Part shown: positions 18,133 through 26,817 of the stretch, one piece after another
Layout of the letters: every line of letters begins with the position of its first letter
Position numbering within the stretch: position 1 is the first letter of the stretch
DNA from: Candidatus Fermentibacteraceae bacterium
GTDB lineage: Bacteria > Fermentibacterota > Fermentibacteria > Fermentibacterales > JCC-6
DNA: 58,620 nucleotides
Direction: 5' to 3'
NCBI GenBank assembly: GCA_016936235.1
Contig: JAFGPK010000077.1
Span: 1-58,620, forward strand
Program-made: the position numbers and the translations under genes
The notes under the pieces: model-generated
The model's input: only the letters and a program-made list of their open reading frames with translations
The model's database searches: none
Told to the model about the DNA's origin: nothing

Positions 18133-19257
18133 TCAGTACCGCTTTCCCATTATGAACAGGGCAGTGCCTACGATCACGCCCCATCCGAGGACCGCCATGT
18201 CCAGGACGCACAGAAGGACGAAACCCGGAAGGACTCCCCTGTCGAAGTAGGACGCAGCCTTCCTGAAAAAGTTCAGATGGCACATCAGAGAGAGCAGCAG
18301 ACCGGCCGACGCCAGGGGGAGCAGCCAGCGCCACAGGGAAAGACCCAGCAGCCCTCCGGCCAGCGATGCAATGATAGAGGCTCCTGAAACCAGCACGAGA
18401 AGGATACTGAGCACGACCCAGCGGCTGTGATGAGTCCCGGTCTCCTTAATGTTGATGTACCTTCTGAGGAGACGGTCGATAACTGACCGGCAGCCGCTCT
18501 TCGCCTGGGCTCGAGCCATTCTCAGCCGACGGCTCATGAACTGAGCCACACTGTAGGAGGCAAGGTGTGTGACCTGGATGTCCCTGGCCAGCAGTATCCT
18601 GCTGCCCCGGTCGGCGATCTCGTAACCAAGCTCTTCGTCCTCGACCGTGGGCTCAGGGATGCTTGAGTTGAATCCGCCGACCTGTAGAAATGTATCCTTT
18701 CTGACGGCCGCGCACCATGTGGCGAAGGTTGCGGTGCAATTTTCCCGAATACGGTCAAGGGCGTAGAAATAGTAGAAGTTCTGGTATCTGGATACTGGAT
18801 CTGCGGCTGGGCAGTAGGGAGAGTATAGGGTCTGGACCGCTGCCGTGAGAGGGTCGGCTTCAAACAGGGCCGACATCTTCTCGATCAGGTCAGAAGGCAC
18901 AACCACATCGGAATCGAGGAACAGGATGATCTCCCCCTCTGCCAGGCCGGCTCCCTCGTTCCTGGCTCTGGCCGGCCCCCTCCGTTCAAGGAAGGAAACC
19001 ACTTTTATTCCCCTGTCACGGGCTATGACAGGGGTACCGTCGGAGGAACAGTCGTCCACAAGTATCACCTGGAAGGGGCGAACCGTCTGTCCGTCCAGGG
19101 AATCGAGACAGCGATCCAGGGTGAGACCCGCGTTGTAAGCCGGTATGACCACCGAGATCCTGATTCTGTCAGCCAGCGTTCCGCTCCTTTGCAGTGGTGA
19201 GCCCGGGCACCAAGTACCGATGATAACCAAGGCGAACACCGTAGAAAAGGACAGCAT
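18133..19257 (-). CDS. family 2 glycosyltransferase, membrane-anchored
   Basis: GT2 with ISVVIPAYNAG, DDCSSDGT, GPARARNEG, FLDSDVVVP (DxD) and VEDEELG, then two or three C-terminal membrane helices. A paralogue of the GT2 at 14591-15601. From the ATG at 19257 it has 374 residues, but the first 27 are not GT2-like. An aaggag at 19184-19189 stands seven bases before a CTG codon at 19176, just where the conserved fold begins. A CTG start giving 347 residues is therefore possible. Isolated on the minus strand between two plus-strand runs. Confidence 0.85.
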   Translation of the reverse strand: MLSFSTVFALVIIGTWCPGSPLQRSGTLADRIRISVVIPAYNAGLTLDRCLDSLDGQTVRPFQVILVDDCSSDGTPVIARDRGIKVVSFLERRGPARARNEGAGLAEGEIILFLDSDVVVPSDLIEKMSALFEADPLTAAVQTLYSPYCPAADPVSRYQNFYYFYALDRIRENCTATFATWCAAVRKDTFLQVGGFNSSIPEPTVEDEELGYEIADRGSRILLARDIQVTHLASYSVAQFMSRRLRMARAQAKSGCRSVIDRLLRRYINIKETGTHHSRWVVLSILLVLVSGASIIASLAGGLLGLSLWRWLLPLASAGLLLSLMCHLNFFRKAASYFDRGVLPGFVLLCVLDMAVLGWGVIVGTALFIMGKRY

Positions 19258-19373
19258 TCCGGGGCGTCAGCCGCTCCGCAGGATTTGTATGACAGACCGC
19301 CGGGAGTATATTCTCCAATTGCCGGGCAAGCCGAAGCTCCCTAATAACGGAATCAATTAAGGATGAAGCAATC

Positions 19374-20867
19374 TTGAGAATAGTCCTGATGACCATGCCG
19401 GCCCTGTGGGAACAGGACCAGCACGATTTCATGAACACAAGAAGGTTCCCTTTCAGGTGGCTGAAGATAAGGCCGCTGGTAAACGTGGTTCCGTCCCCTT
19501 CCCTCCTCTATCTCGCCCCCTTCCTCAAGGAGGACGGGCATGAGGTGCATTACCTTGAGGGTCTCTTCTACACTTTTGAGAAGACCGTGAGCAAGATCAG
19601 GGAGATCGAGCCGGGTATAATAGGCGTCACCCTCACCAGCGTTGACTGGGAGAATTCCCGATGGATGCTGAACGAGCTCAAGGAACAGTTTCCCGGATCA
19701 CTCATCGTAGCCGGTGGCATACATCCCACCCTGTGGAAGGAGAAATGCTTCAGGGAGAGTACCGGGATCGATGTGCTTGTAATCGGCGAGGGGGAGCACA
19801 CGATGAGGGAGCTTGCCTCTGCCGTGGAACGGGGGGCAGGTCCGACCCGCACTGATGGTCTGAAGGATGTGAAGGGTCTGATGTACATGCAGGACGGAGG
19901 TCTGGTAACGACACCTCCAAGGGATGTGACCGAGGACATTGACACCCTTCCCTTCCCATCCCACGAGCTGGTGGACGTGAACGCCTACATCCCCTCCCCC
20001 ACCTTCTACAAGAGCCTTCCCCACGCCAACATCATCGGTGCAAGGGGGTGCCCCTACCAGTGCATCTTCTGCCACACTGACAGGCACGTGAGGATGAGGT
20101 CCGCCGCGAACATCGTCGACGAGATTGAGATCCTGTACCGGGATCAGGGCGTTACCGACATAGCGTTCTGGGACGACACCTTCACCCTCTCGAAGAAAAG
20201 GGCCATGGAATTCTGCGGGGAGATGATAGACAGAGAGATAAGGGTGAGCTGGGCAGTGAACGCCAGAGTGGACAGGGTGGACCGAGAACTGCTGGAGGAA
20301 ATGAGGCGCGCTGGATGCTGGAGGGTACTCTACGGCATAGAGAGCGGTGTGCAGAAGAACCTTGACACTTTGAAGAAGGGCACATCTCTCGACCAGATAA
20401 GGAATGCGGTCTCCATGACGGCGGGTGCGGGTATAGAGGCGTACGGGACTTTCATGTTCGGAATTCCGGGGGAGACCTTCGAGGAAGGGCTCCGGACAAT
20501 AGAGTTCGCCTGCTCTCTCCCGCTTGATTACGCCGTGTTCGTGAACCTGACCCCTCTCCCGGGTACGGAGGTCTATGAAGACCTTCTCTCGGGAAGCATT
20601 ACCCCGGCCAAGTTCACGGAGAACAGGTTCAACTTCAAGAATGTCTCCTTTGTCCCCGAAGGGATGACCGAGGAGCAGATAAGGTACCTGATACAGGCAG
20701 GTCACAGGCGCTTCTACATGCGTCCGCGGCTCATCTGGAAGAAGATCCGGAGCATCAGGAGCTTTTTCGACCTCTCCAAGTACATCAGGGGTTTTCTCCT
20801 CATCGGCACATCTGAATACAGCCGGCCTCCGACTCCCGACCATCCTCCTTTGTCGAGGACGGAGTAA
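19374..20867 (+). CDS. B12-binding-type radical SAM protein 2
   Basis: 497 residues. B12-binding-type N-terminal domain with VAGGIHPTL and VIGEGE (about 113-142). Radical SAM CxxxCxxC at C226, C230, C233 (CPYQCIFC), followed by FWDDTF, YGIESGVQKN and FGIPGETF. The C-terminus has RRFYMRPRLIWKKI, close to the matching segment in protein 4. TTG start with aagga ten bases upstream. Close in layout to protein 1 (13170). Four bases precede the next radical SAM gene, so the two are co-transcribed. Substrate unknown; sugar, lipid or polyketide-like methylation or rearrangement are options. Confidence 0.9.
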   Translation: MRIVLMTMPALWEQDQHDFMNTRRFPFRWLKIRPLVNVVPSPSLLYLAPFLKEDGHEVHYLEGLFYTFEKTVSKIREIEPGIIGVTLTSVDWENSRWMLNELKEQFPGSLIVAGGIHPTLWKEKCFRESTGIDVLVIGEGEHTMRELASAVERGAGPTRTDGLKDVKGLMYMQDGGLVTTPPRDVTEDIDTLPFPSHELVDVNAYIPSPTFYKSLPHANIIGARGCPYQCIFCHTDRHVRMRSAANIVDEIEILYRDQGVTDIAFWDDTFTLSKKRAMEFCGEMIDREIRVSWAVNARVDRVDRELLEEMRRAGCWRVLYGIESGVQKNLDTLKKGTSLDQIRNAVSMTAGAGIEAYGTFMFGIPGETFEEGLRTIEFACSLPLDYAVFVNLTPLPGTEVYEDLLSGSITPAKFTENRFNFKNVSFVPEGMTEEQIRYLIQAGHRRFYMRPRLIWKKIRSIRSFFDLSKYIRGFLLIGTSEYSRPPTPDHPPLSRTE

Positions 20868-20871
20868 TCCC

Positions 20872-22392
20872 TTGCGGAGCATAACACTGATCCGGCCGCC
20901 GGTGGTCCACCTGAAACGGGACTTCTACGGCAGCATCCCCGGTATCCCGGCCGGACTCGCTTACCTCGCGGCATCGGTGCGCCAGGCAGGGGCGGAGACC
21001 TCGATCCTTGACGGGTACGGCCTGGCTCCGCACCGTTTCTATACGTTCAGGGACAATTACAGGGCCAGGGGCCTGACCCCCGAAGAGATAGCCTCCATGC
21101 TGGCGGGAAAGGACACGGTGGCCGGAATCTCGGTCCACTGTGCCACGGAGCACTCGATGGCCATATCCATATCAAGGGCGATCAAGGAGAGATCACCCGG
21201 TACTCCCGTTATTGTCGGCGGCTACCACGCCACCTTCGTGCCCCGTGATTATATCGAAAGCGGGGTCGATTACGTGGTCATGGGAGAGGGGGAAAGAAGG
21301 CTCCCCGCACTGCTGGAATTCCTCGAAGGGGGGGAAGGAAGACCTGATATCGAAGGGATTGCGTCTGTCCACGGAGTGACCGAGAGGGAGAATATCTACA
21401 GTGTGGACCTGGAGAAACAGCCATTCGCGGCGGTGGACCTGCTGCCCCTTCAGAATTACTGGGAGCTGGGCTACAGCCACGGTCCCTTCGCCGGCAGGTA
21501 CATGAACATCCTCACTTCCAGGGGATGCCCTTATACCTGCTCCTTCTGCCAGGCCCCGGCCATGTGCGGCGGCAGGTGGAACGCCAGGTCCGCGGAAAGA
21601 GTACTCGAGGAGGTCCGGTTCTATGTGGATGAGTACGACATACACGACTTCCACATCCAGGATGAGAACTTCGCGCTGGACAGGAAGAGGGTCCAGGACA
21701 TCTGCAGCGGCCTGATCCGGGAGGGGATCGACATAACCTTCTGCTTCCCGTCCGGGCTCAAGATGGAAACCCTGGACGAGGAGCTCCTGGATCTCATGGG
21801 CAGGGCCGGTTGCCGGTACTTCTCCCTGTCGCCGGAGACAGGATCAAGGAGGGTCCTTGATCTGATGGGCAAGACCGCCGATATAGACAGGGTACCAGGG
21901 CTGGTGAAGAAAGCTGTATCCATCGGGACCAGCACCTGCGCATTCTTCGTCACGGGATACCCCGGTGAGACAGAAGATGACCGAAGGGAGACCGGAAGGT
22001 ACATCACCCGCCTGGCCAGAGCAGGGGTGGATGAGGTCATCATGCCTATACTCACGCCGTTCCCCGCCACCCCGGCGATGAAGGAGCCTTCGCTGCAGGG
22101 CTTCACGGAGTATGACCAGCTGTGCTTCTCGCCGGTGTGGAGGAGCGACTATCGGGAACTCGACCGCTTCCGGAAGGGAGTGTATGCCAGGTTCTACGCT
22201 GTAAGGCTGCTGTTCCATCCGCTGAAGGTCCTTGGGCAGCTGTTCAACATTGTCACCGGGCAGGCTGCCACCAAGTCAGAGATGACGGCGAGGAGGATGT
22301 TCAGTGATCTATACGACAGGTTTATCAGGAAACGTCTTCCCCGGGAAATCCCTGAGCGATCACCCTCATCCCAGCCGGTCGACCCCTGTTAG
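20872..22392 (+). CDS. B12-binding-type radical SAM protein 3
   Basis: 506 residues. N-terminal domain with VIVGGYHATF and VVMGEGE, the usual B12-binding-type frame; cluster cysteines C219, C223, C226 (CPYTCSFC). SPETGS and FFVTGYPGET follow. TTG start with ggag eight bases before. Its last 27 bases overlap antisense with the end of serS. Less similar to proteins 1, 2 and 4 than they are to each other, so it probably acts on a different position or substrate. Confidence 0.9.
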   Translation: MRSITLIRPPVVHLKRDFYGSIPGIPAGLAYLAASVRQAGAETSILDGYGLAPHRFYTFRDNYRARGLTPEEIASMLAGKDTVAGISVHCATEHSMAISISRAIKERSPGTPVIVGGYHATFVPRDYIESGVDYVVMGEGERRLPALLEFLEGGEGRPDIEGIASVHGVTERENIYSVDLEKQPFAAVDLLPLQNYWELGYSHGPFAGRYMNILTSRGCPYTCSFCQAPAMCGGRWNARSAERVLEEVRFYVDEYDIHDFHIQDENFALDRKRVQDICSGLIREGIDITFCFPSGLKMETLDEELLDLMGRAGCRYFSLSPETGSRRVLDLMGKTADIDRVPGLVKKAVSIGTSTCAFFVTGYPGETEDDRRETGRYITRLARAGVDEVIMPILTPFPATPAMKEPSLQGFTEYDQLCFSPVWRSDYRELDRFRKGVYARFYAVRLLFHPLKVLGQLFNIVTGQAATKSEMTARRMFSDLYDRFIRKRLPREIPERSPSSQPVDPC

Positions 22393-23622
22393 CTCAGCCA
22401 GTACCGCCGGGAGCCTGACCCTGCCGTCTTCGGTCTGACCGTTCTCCACCAGGGCGGCCACCACCCTTGGAAGGGCAAGGGCGGAGCCGTTGAGAGTATG
22501 CACGAAGCGGGGCCTGCCTCCATCCGAGGGCCTGTACCGTATCATTCCTCTCCTCGCCTGGAAATCCCTGAAATTGGATACTGAAGAGACCTCGAGCCAC
22601 TTCTTCTGGCCCGGAGCCCAGACTTCCAGGTCGTAGCACCTTGCGGCGGCGAATCCGAGATCGCCGGTGGAGAGAAGCGATACCCTGTATGGAAGTTCCA
22701 GGAGCTCCAGCATCCGCCCTGCATGTGAGACCATCTCCTCATGTACCTCGGGGGAATCCTCCGGCCTCACGATGCGGACCATCTCCACTTTCTCGAACTG
22801 GTGGACCCTGTTGAGGCCCCTTGTATCCTTCCCGTAACTGCCGGCTTCCCTGCGGAAGCATGGAGAATAGCCGCACATCGCTATGGGAAGATCCTTCTCG
22901 AGGAGGATGGAATCCCTGTAGATGTTCGTCAGGGGGACCTCGCCGGTGGGGACGAGGAAAAGGTCGTCCTTCTCGATATGGTACATGTCCTCTTCAAGCT
23001 TCGGGATCTGCCCGGTGGCTGCCATGCTCTCACGGTTGGCGACGAAGGGGAACCAGATCTCTTCCATCCCGGCCCTGGAGTTGTGCTCCACCATCCAGTT
23101 TATCAGTATTCTCTGAAGCCATGCGGCCCAGCCCCGCAGAAGTATGAAGTTCGCTCCAGTTATGGCCCCGGAGGCTTCCTGGTCCATGCTGCCGCCGAGG
23201 ATCTCCCAGTGAGGCAGGAGATCTCTCTCCGTATCAGGTTCGCCCCAGGTCCTCACGATACGGTTGGAGGATTCATCTTTGCCCACCGGTATGTCAGGGT
23301 CGGGGATATTGGTGAAACGGAGCTCGATCTCCGCCATGCGCGCATCCACACTTGAGAGTTCCTTTTCCAGAACGCCGGTCTCCCGGCCCACTTCCCGGCT
23401 CTCCCTGATGAGAGCAGCGGTATCGAGCCCCTGTTTCTTCAGTGAGGAGACCATGGTGGAGAGTTCGTTCCTCCTTCGACGGAGATCCTCCGTCCGTGCA
23501 AGCAGGCTTCGCCGGCTCTCGTCAAGATCAAGCCATTCGTCGATGGGACAGGCCTCGCCCTTGTTGACGGAAGCTGTCCGGACCCTTTCCGGATCGTTTC
23601 TCAGAATGTCCCTGTCAAGCAT
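22366..23622 (-). CDS. serS: seryl-tRNA synthetase
   Basis: Class II aminoacyl-tRNA synthetase charging tRNA-Ser. 418 residues, normal length. N-terminal long coiled-coil arm for tRNA binding (about 25-110). Catalytic domain with FRREAGSYGKDTRGL (motif 2), VHQFEKVEM, EVSSVSNFRDFQARR and LNGSALALPR (motif 3). ATG preceded by gggaga. It is last in a minus-strand run behind dgkA, PAP2 and the aminopeptidase, an uncommon partner set. Confidence 0.98.
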   Translation of the reverse strand: MLDRDILRNDPERVRTASVNKGEACPIDEWLDLDESRRSLLARTEDLRRRRNELSTMVSSLKKQGLDTAALIRESREVGRETGVLEKELSSVDARMAEIELRFTNIPDPDIPVGKDESSNRIVRTWGEPDTERDLLPHWEILGGSMDQEASGAITGANFILLRGWAAWLQRILINWMVEHNSRAGMEEIWFPFVANRESMAATGQIPKLEEDMYHIEKDDLFLVPTGEVPLTNIYRDSILLEKDLPIAMCGYSPCFRREAGSYGKDTRGLNRVHQFEKVEMVRIVRPEDSPEVHEEMVSHAGRMLELLELPYRVSLLSTGDLGFAAARCYDLEVWAPGQKKWLEVSSVSNFRDFQARRGMIRYRPSDGGRPRFVHTLNGSALALPRVVAALVENGQTEDGRVRLPAVLAELTGVDRLG

Positions 23623-23655
23623 TTATTATCTCCCTGTTTCTATGAAACGTTCGCG

Positions 23656-24000
23656 TCAGAAATGAGGAACGAAGACCAGCAGTCCAACGACAAGGGCTCC
23701 CAGCGCGGCCAGGAGGACGGCACCCGCGGCCAGGTCCTTGGCCTTCTGCACCGAATCATGCCACTGCGGCGCCGTATGGTCCGCCAGGAACTCCAGAGCG
23801 CTGTTCATGGCCTCCGCCGAGAAGACCAGGGCCACCGAAAGAGTTATCAGAGCCCATTCGACAAGGCTGATGTCCATGATCAGTCCAGCTGCCACAACGG
23901 TGACGAGGGCGGCCAGGTGTATCCGCGCGTTGCTCTGGGTTGCCAGCAGGGTCCATATGCCCCTCATTGCGTACTTGAAGCTCCTGAATCTCTTCTTCAT
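23656..24000 (-). CDS. dgkA: DgkA-family lipid kinase (diacylglycerol/undecaprenol kinase)
   Basis: Small inner-membrane kinase, 114 residues, three membrane helices. The family motif EAMNSALE is at 63-70 and KAKDLAAGAV at 86-95. In many bacteria this family phosphorylates undecaprenol rather than diacylglycerol; next to a PAP2 phosphatase and a polyprenyl-phosphate sugar transferase, that role is likely here. ATG at 24000 starts one base after the PAP2 stop; a longer frame to 24084 runs into that gene and is rejected. Confidence 0.92.
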   Translation of the reverse strand: MKKRFRSFKYAMRGIWTLLATQSNARIHLAALVTVVAAGLIMDISLVEWALITLSVALVFSAEAMNSALEFLADHTAPQWHDSVQKAKDLAAGAVLLAALGALVVGLLVFVPHF

Positions 24001-24001
24001 C

Positions 24002-24730
24002 TCAGAAATATACTCCAAATCCTCTGTCGCTGCTCCACCGCACTCCGAGTGAAGGTTGTACCCGGGGCGAACCGGCCTCGTCACAGTGAGCCCCTGCCAC
24101 CGCCAGTCCCACGGAAACGCCTATGGCAGCCCCCGCCAGGACGTCGGACGGGTAGTGCTTTCCCATGTGCACCCTGGAGAGTGCCGTGAACACGGAAAGA
24201 GCCGCGGCGGGAACGCCGGCTCCCGCGCCGTACCTGTCCCACAGGATGACGGCGGCACAGGCGGTGCCGGCGGCGTGGACGGAAGGGAAGCTCCTATGGC
24301 TGCTGCCGTCCGGTCTTTCCCTCGCGGTTCCCAGCTTGAGGACACCGGCCACGCCGTACGTGAGAAGAAGACCCTCGGTGAGCATCTGGCCCGTCTCCTC
24401 CGTTCCGCCGGACCCATCGAGAGAGCCCGCTCCCCACAGGGCCGCGGAGGCTCCCAGCAGGGGAAGGCCCATGGAATGGTGGCACACCAGAGAAGCGTCG
24501 TCCAGAAAACCATCACCCATGAAACCGGGATTACCCGCAGGGTCCTCGAGGACCAGGGCCGCTGCTGTGACCGGGATCCCTATGCCGATTGCCAGGAGCG
24601 GCTCCCGGGAGAGCAGTTCATGGATATCCTCCCCCATGCTGGGAAGGAAGTCGCCGGAGACGATCCTTCCGGATATGAGGAATAACGCGGCAGCGGCTGT
24701 AAGGAGGGGCAGGGTCCTGCGTCCGTTCAT
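24002..24730 (-). CDS. PAP2-family phosphatase
   Basis: 242 residues with the acid-phosphatase signature in three parts: KLGTARERP (132-140), SFPSVH (147-152) and SRVHMGKHYPSD (185-196). The catalytic histidines H152 and H192 and D196 are present. An N-terminal signal or anchor helix and several hydrophobic helices place it in the membrane. It probably dephosphorylates a polyprenyl diphosphate or another lipid phosphate. The C-terminal 40 residues are strand-like and end in Phe, unusual for the family. The ATG overlaps the upstream stop (ATGA). Confidence 0.88.
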   Translation of the reverse strand: MNGRRTLPLLTAAAALFLISGRIVSGDFLPSMGEDIHELLSREPLLAIGIGIPVTAAALVLEDPAGNPGFMGDGFLDDASLVCHHSMGLPLLGASAALWGAGSLDGSGGTEETGQMLTEGLLLTYGVAGVLKLGTARERPDGSSHRSFPSVHAAGTACAAVILWDRYGAGAGVPAAALSVFTALSRVHMGKHYPSDVLAGAAIGVSVGLAVAGAHCDEAGSPRVQPSLGVRWSSDRGFGVYF

Positions 24731-26775
24731 ATGCCCAGTCTGTCAATGGGGCCGTTCAGTTCGTCCAGTTCTTCCGGGGCGAACCTGCCCTCCCGGATGA
24801 TGTCCCTTCTGCTCCCGTCGGGATAGATGACGGTTATGTGGCCGATCATGTGAAAGGGAATGGAGATATCGATATGGGTGTGTGTGTAGGCCCCCTCCGG
24901 GTCTTCCTTCCTGGTCAGGGTCTTCTCGTTGTCCCTGGCCACGACTTCCCTGCCGTCGGGGTTCCTCACCGCCTGGTCCTCCTCATGGGCGTAGCAGGTG
25001 TCCCCGATGGCCAGATGAGGGCCCATCTTCTCGATTATGAGCACTGGAAGGAGGTCCATTATCCCGAACTTCATGGCCATTTCATAGGCAAGGGTATTGG
25101 TGCCTATGGCGAATTCCCCCGCCGGGAGTTCCTCATGAGGGAAGAAAAGCTGCTTCCTCACGAACTTCTCTCCCTCCTCCACGGACGCGAAGTTGCTGCA
25201 CGTGTAATCAGTCGCCATTCCGTCCCGGAAACATATCTCCAGGTCCCTGAACTCCATTCGGTTCAACATGACCTGCTCAACATGCAGGGTCCCGTTGGTG
25301 CCTTTGAGCCTCGGGGAAGTGAATACTTCTCCAACAGGGATGTTTATATCGGCCAGGCAGTTGCGGAAAGCGGTCTTTGAACCGAGGTCTTCCGGCTGCT
25401 GCAGGGCCACGGTAAGGTCGGTCCTGTTGGCTCCTCTCCCGAGGACATGCACGCTCTCAGCACCGTCAAGGATACCTATGAGAGTCCGCTGAAGCTTCAT
25501 ATGAGTTTCGTTGTCCACCGAGTTCATCTTCATCGTGGCGTCGAATATCTCCTCGAAGCGGTCGCCTATTTCCGGTGATGGGAAGGAAATGACGGTGAAG
25601 CTCATCTGCCGCCTTGGCATGTACTTCTCCTGAATGGACATGATCCCGTTCTGGTACCTGCGGAACCGCTCCATCTCATCGTTCCCGGGGCTCACCGCCT
25701 GCGGCTTGTCCTGGGGCGAGAAGGGTTTTTCGCCGAAGAAGGTGACGGCCATGACCCCGCGGCACTTCTCCGCCAGCAGGGAATGCTCCCGCATCAGGAC
25801 GTCCTTCTCAGCCATGTGGCGCTCTATGTAACCATCATCAAGCCAGAGCGTCACGTCGAACCTGTGATCGAGGTTCGCCTGTCTGTTCAGTATGTTGGGA
25901 GAGGGGCGGTGAACCACCGGGTGGAGACCGAGGTCCTCCACAATGGAGGTCAGATGCCCCAGAAGTCGCTCGTAGCCCACAGGGACCCGTATCATCAGGG
26001 AGCTGCCGGCTTCCAGCACCTTACCGTCGGCGACGAATCCCCTCTGGAATGCGTCCGCTATGACCCGGGCCATCTTTTTCAATTCCCCCTCGGGGTAAGC
26101 GGCGAAGAAGGCTGCGGTTCTGAGTTCATGCTCTCCGATGTGGCAGCCGTACCTGTAAAGCCAGCGCGGGTCATCCGGGTCGGCATTCTCCATGATGTCA
26201 CGGTAGAAACGGAATTCGGGGTCCAGCGTAGCGCGGAGAATCGGCTCCTCCATCACATCGGAGTAACGTTGCATGCTCTCCGCAAGTACGCCCCGCAGTC
26301 TCCGGCCGTCCACCTTCCCGTCCGCGCCGACGCATTCGGAGCATTCGAATACGGAAGAAGACATGGAGGCAAGCTGGAACCGCCTGCGAGTGTAGGCGGC
26401 GTCGACTCCGGAGGCGATGTGGTAGTACAGGAGCGCCAGAGCCCTTCCCGCGTCTTCACCGAAGGCGTCTACAGCCCGGGCGGGATCTGCCCAGCTGCTT
26501 CCGTACATGTCCGGTGTCCTCCAGTCGAACAGCCCGGAATTGATCTCCCTCAGTCCGTTCAGGTCAAGCCTCTGCAGGTCCCCTCGACCGATTTCCTGCT
26601 CCAGCCGGATCATGTGGAGCACCCTCGAGGATAGGTCCCGGAAAAACGAACCGGCCGGACCCGGGGTCATCTCGAACCTGCGGCAGACATCCTCCATGCG
26701 CTCAACAGCCCCGCAGTGACCATCCTCCGCCTGACGGTTCCATTCCGCGTTGTATGCTTCGATATCGAACATCAT
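24727..26775 (-). CDS. M29-family aminopeptidase with long N-terminal extension
   Basis: 682 residues. The C-terminal half is an M29 metallo-aminopeptidase (AmpT/PepS type) with metal ligands in VGEVFTSP (E483), AGEFAIGTN (E554), GPHLAIGD (H587) and HTHIDISI (H634, D636). RGANRTDLTV is the usual family lead-in. Residues 1 to about 270 form an extension absent from the classic 410-residue enzymes; longer M29 relatives exist in Firmicutes. Start MM has gggagggga upstream. Overlaps the PAP2 start by four bases. A role in the glycan run is not obvious. Confidence 0.9.
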   Translation of the reverse strand: MMFDIEAYNAEWNRQAEDGHCGAVERMEDVCRRFEMTPGPAGSFFRDLSSRVLHMIRLEQEIGRGDLQRLDLNGLREINSGLFDWRTPDMYGSSWADPARAVDAFGEDAGRALALLYYHIASGVDAAYTRRRFQLASMSSSVFECSECVGADGKVDGRRLRGVLAESMQRYSDVMEEPILRATLDPEFRFYRDIMENADPDDPRWLYRYGCHIGEHELRTAAFFAAYPEGELKKMARVIADAFQRGFVADGKVLEAGSSLMIRVPVGYERLLGHLTSIVEDLGLHPVVHRPSPNILNRQANLDHRFDVTLWLDDGYIERHMAEKDVLMREHSLLAEKCRGVMAVTFFGEKPFSPQDKPQAVSPGNDEMERFRRYQNGIMSIQEKYMPRRQMSFTVISFPSPEIGDRFEEIFDATMKMNSVDNETHMKLQRTLIGILDGAESVHVLGRGANRTDLTVALQQPEDLGSKTAFRNCLADINIPVGEVFTSPRLKGTNGTLHVEQVMLNRMEFRDLEICFRDGMATDYTCSNFASVEEGEKFVRKQLFFPHEELPAGEFAIGTNTLAYEMAMKFGIMDLLPVLIIEKMGPHLAIGDTCYAHEEDQAVRNPDGREVVARDNEKTLTRKEDPEGAYTHTHIDISIPFHMIGHITVIYPDGSRRDIIREGRFAPEELDELNGPIDRLGI

Positions 26776-26798
26776 ATCCCCTCCCGGATCAGATTCCC

Positions 26799-26814
26799 GG
26801 AAAACAGGTTTTCC
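26799..26814. promoter_or_regulatory. 16-base palindrome ggaaaac-ag-gttttcc
   Basis: A 7-base perfect inverted repeat with a 2-base centre in the 42-base gap between the DegT aminotransferase stop and the M29 start. The centre is too small for a stable RNA loop, so a dimeric protein operator is a better explanation than a terminator. It would allow separate control of the M29-PAP2-dgkA-serS group. Confidence 0.4.
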
Positions 26815-26817
26815 AGG

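Noticed and set aside
19363..19377. Four-codon frame ending at the TTG start of radical SAM protein 2
   Set aside because: No proper ribosome-binding site spacing; likely chance.
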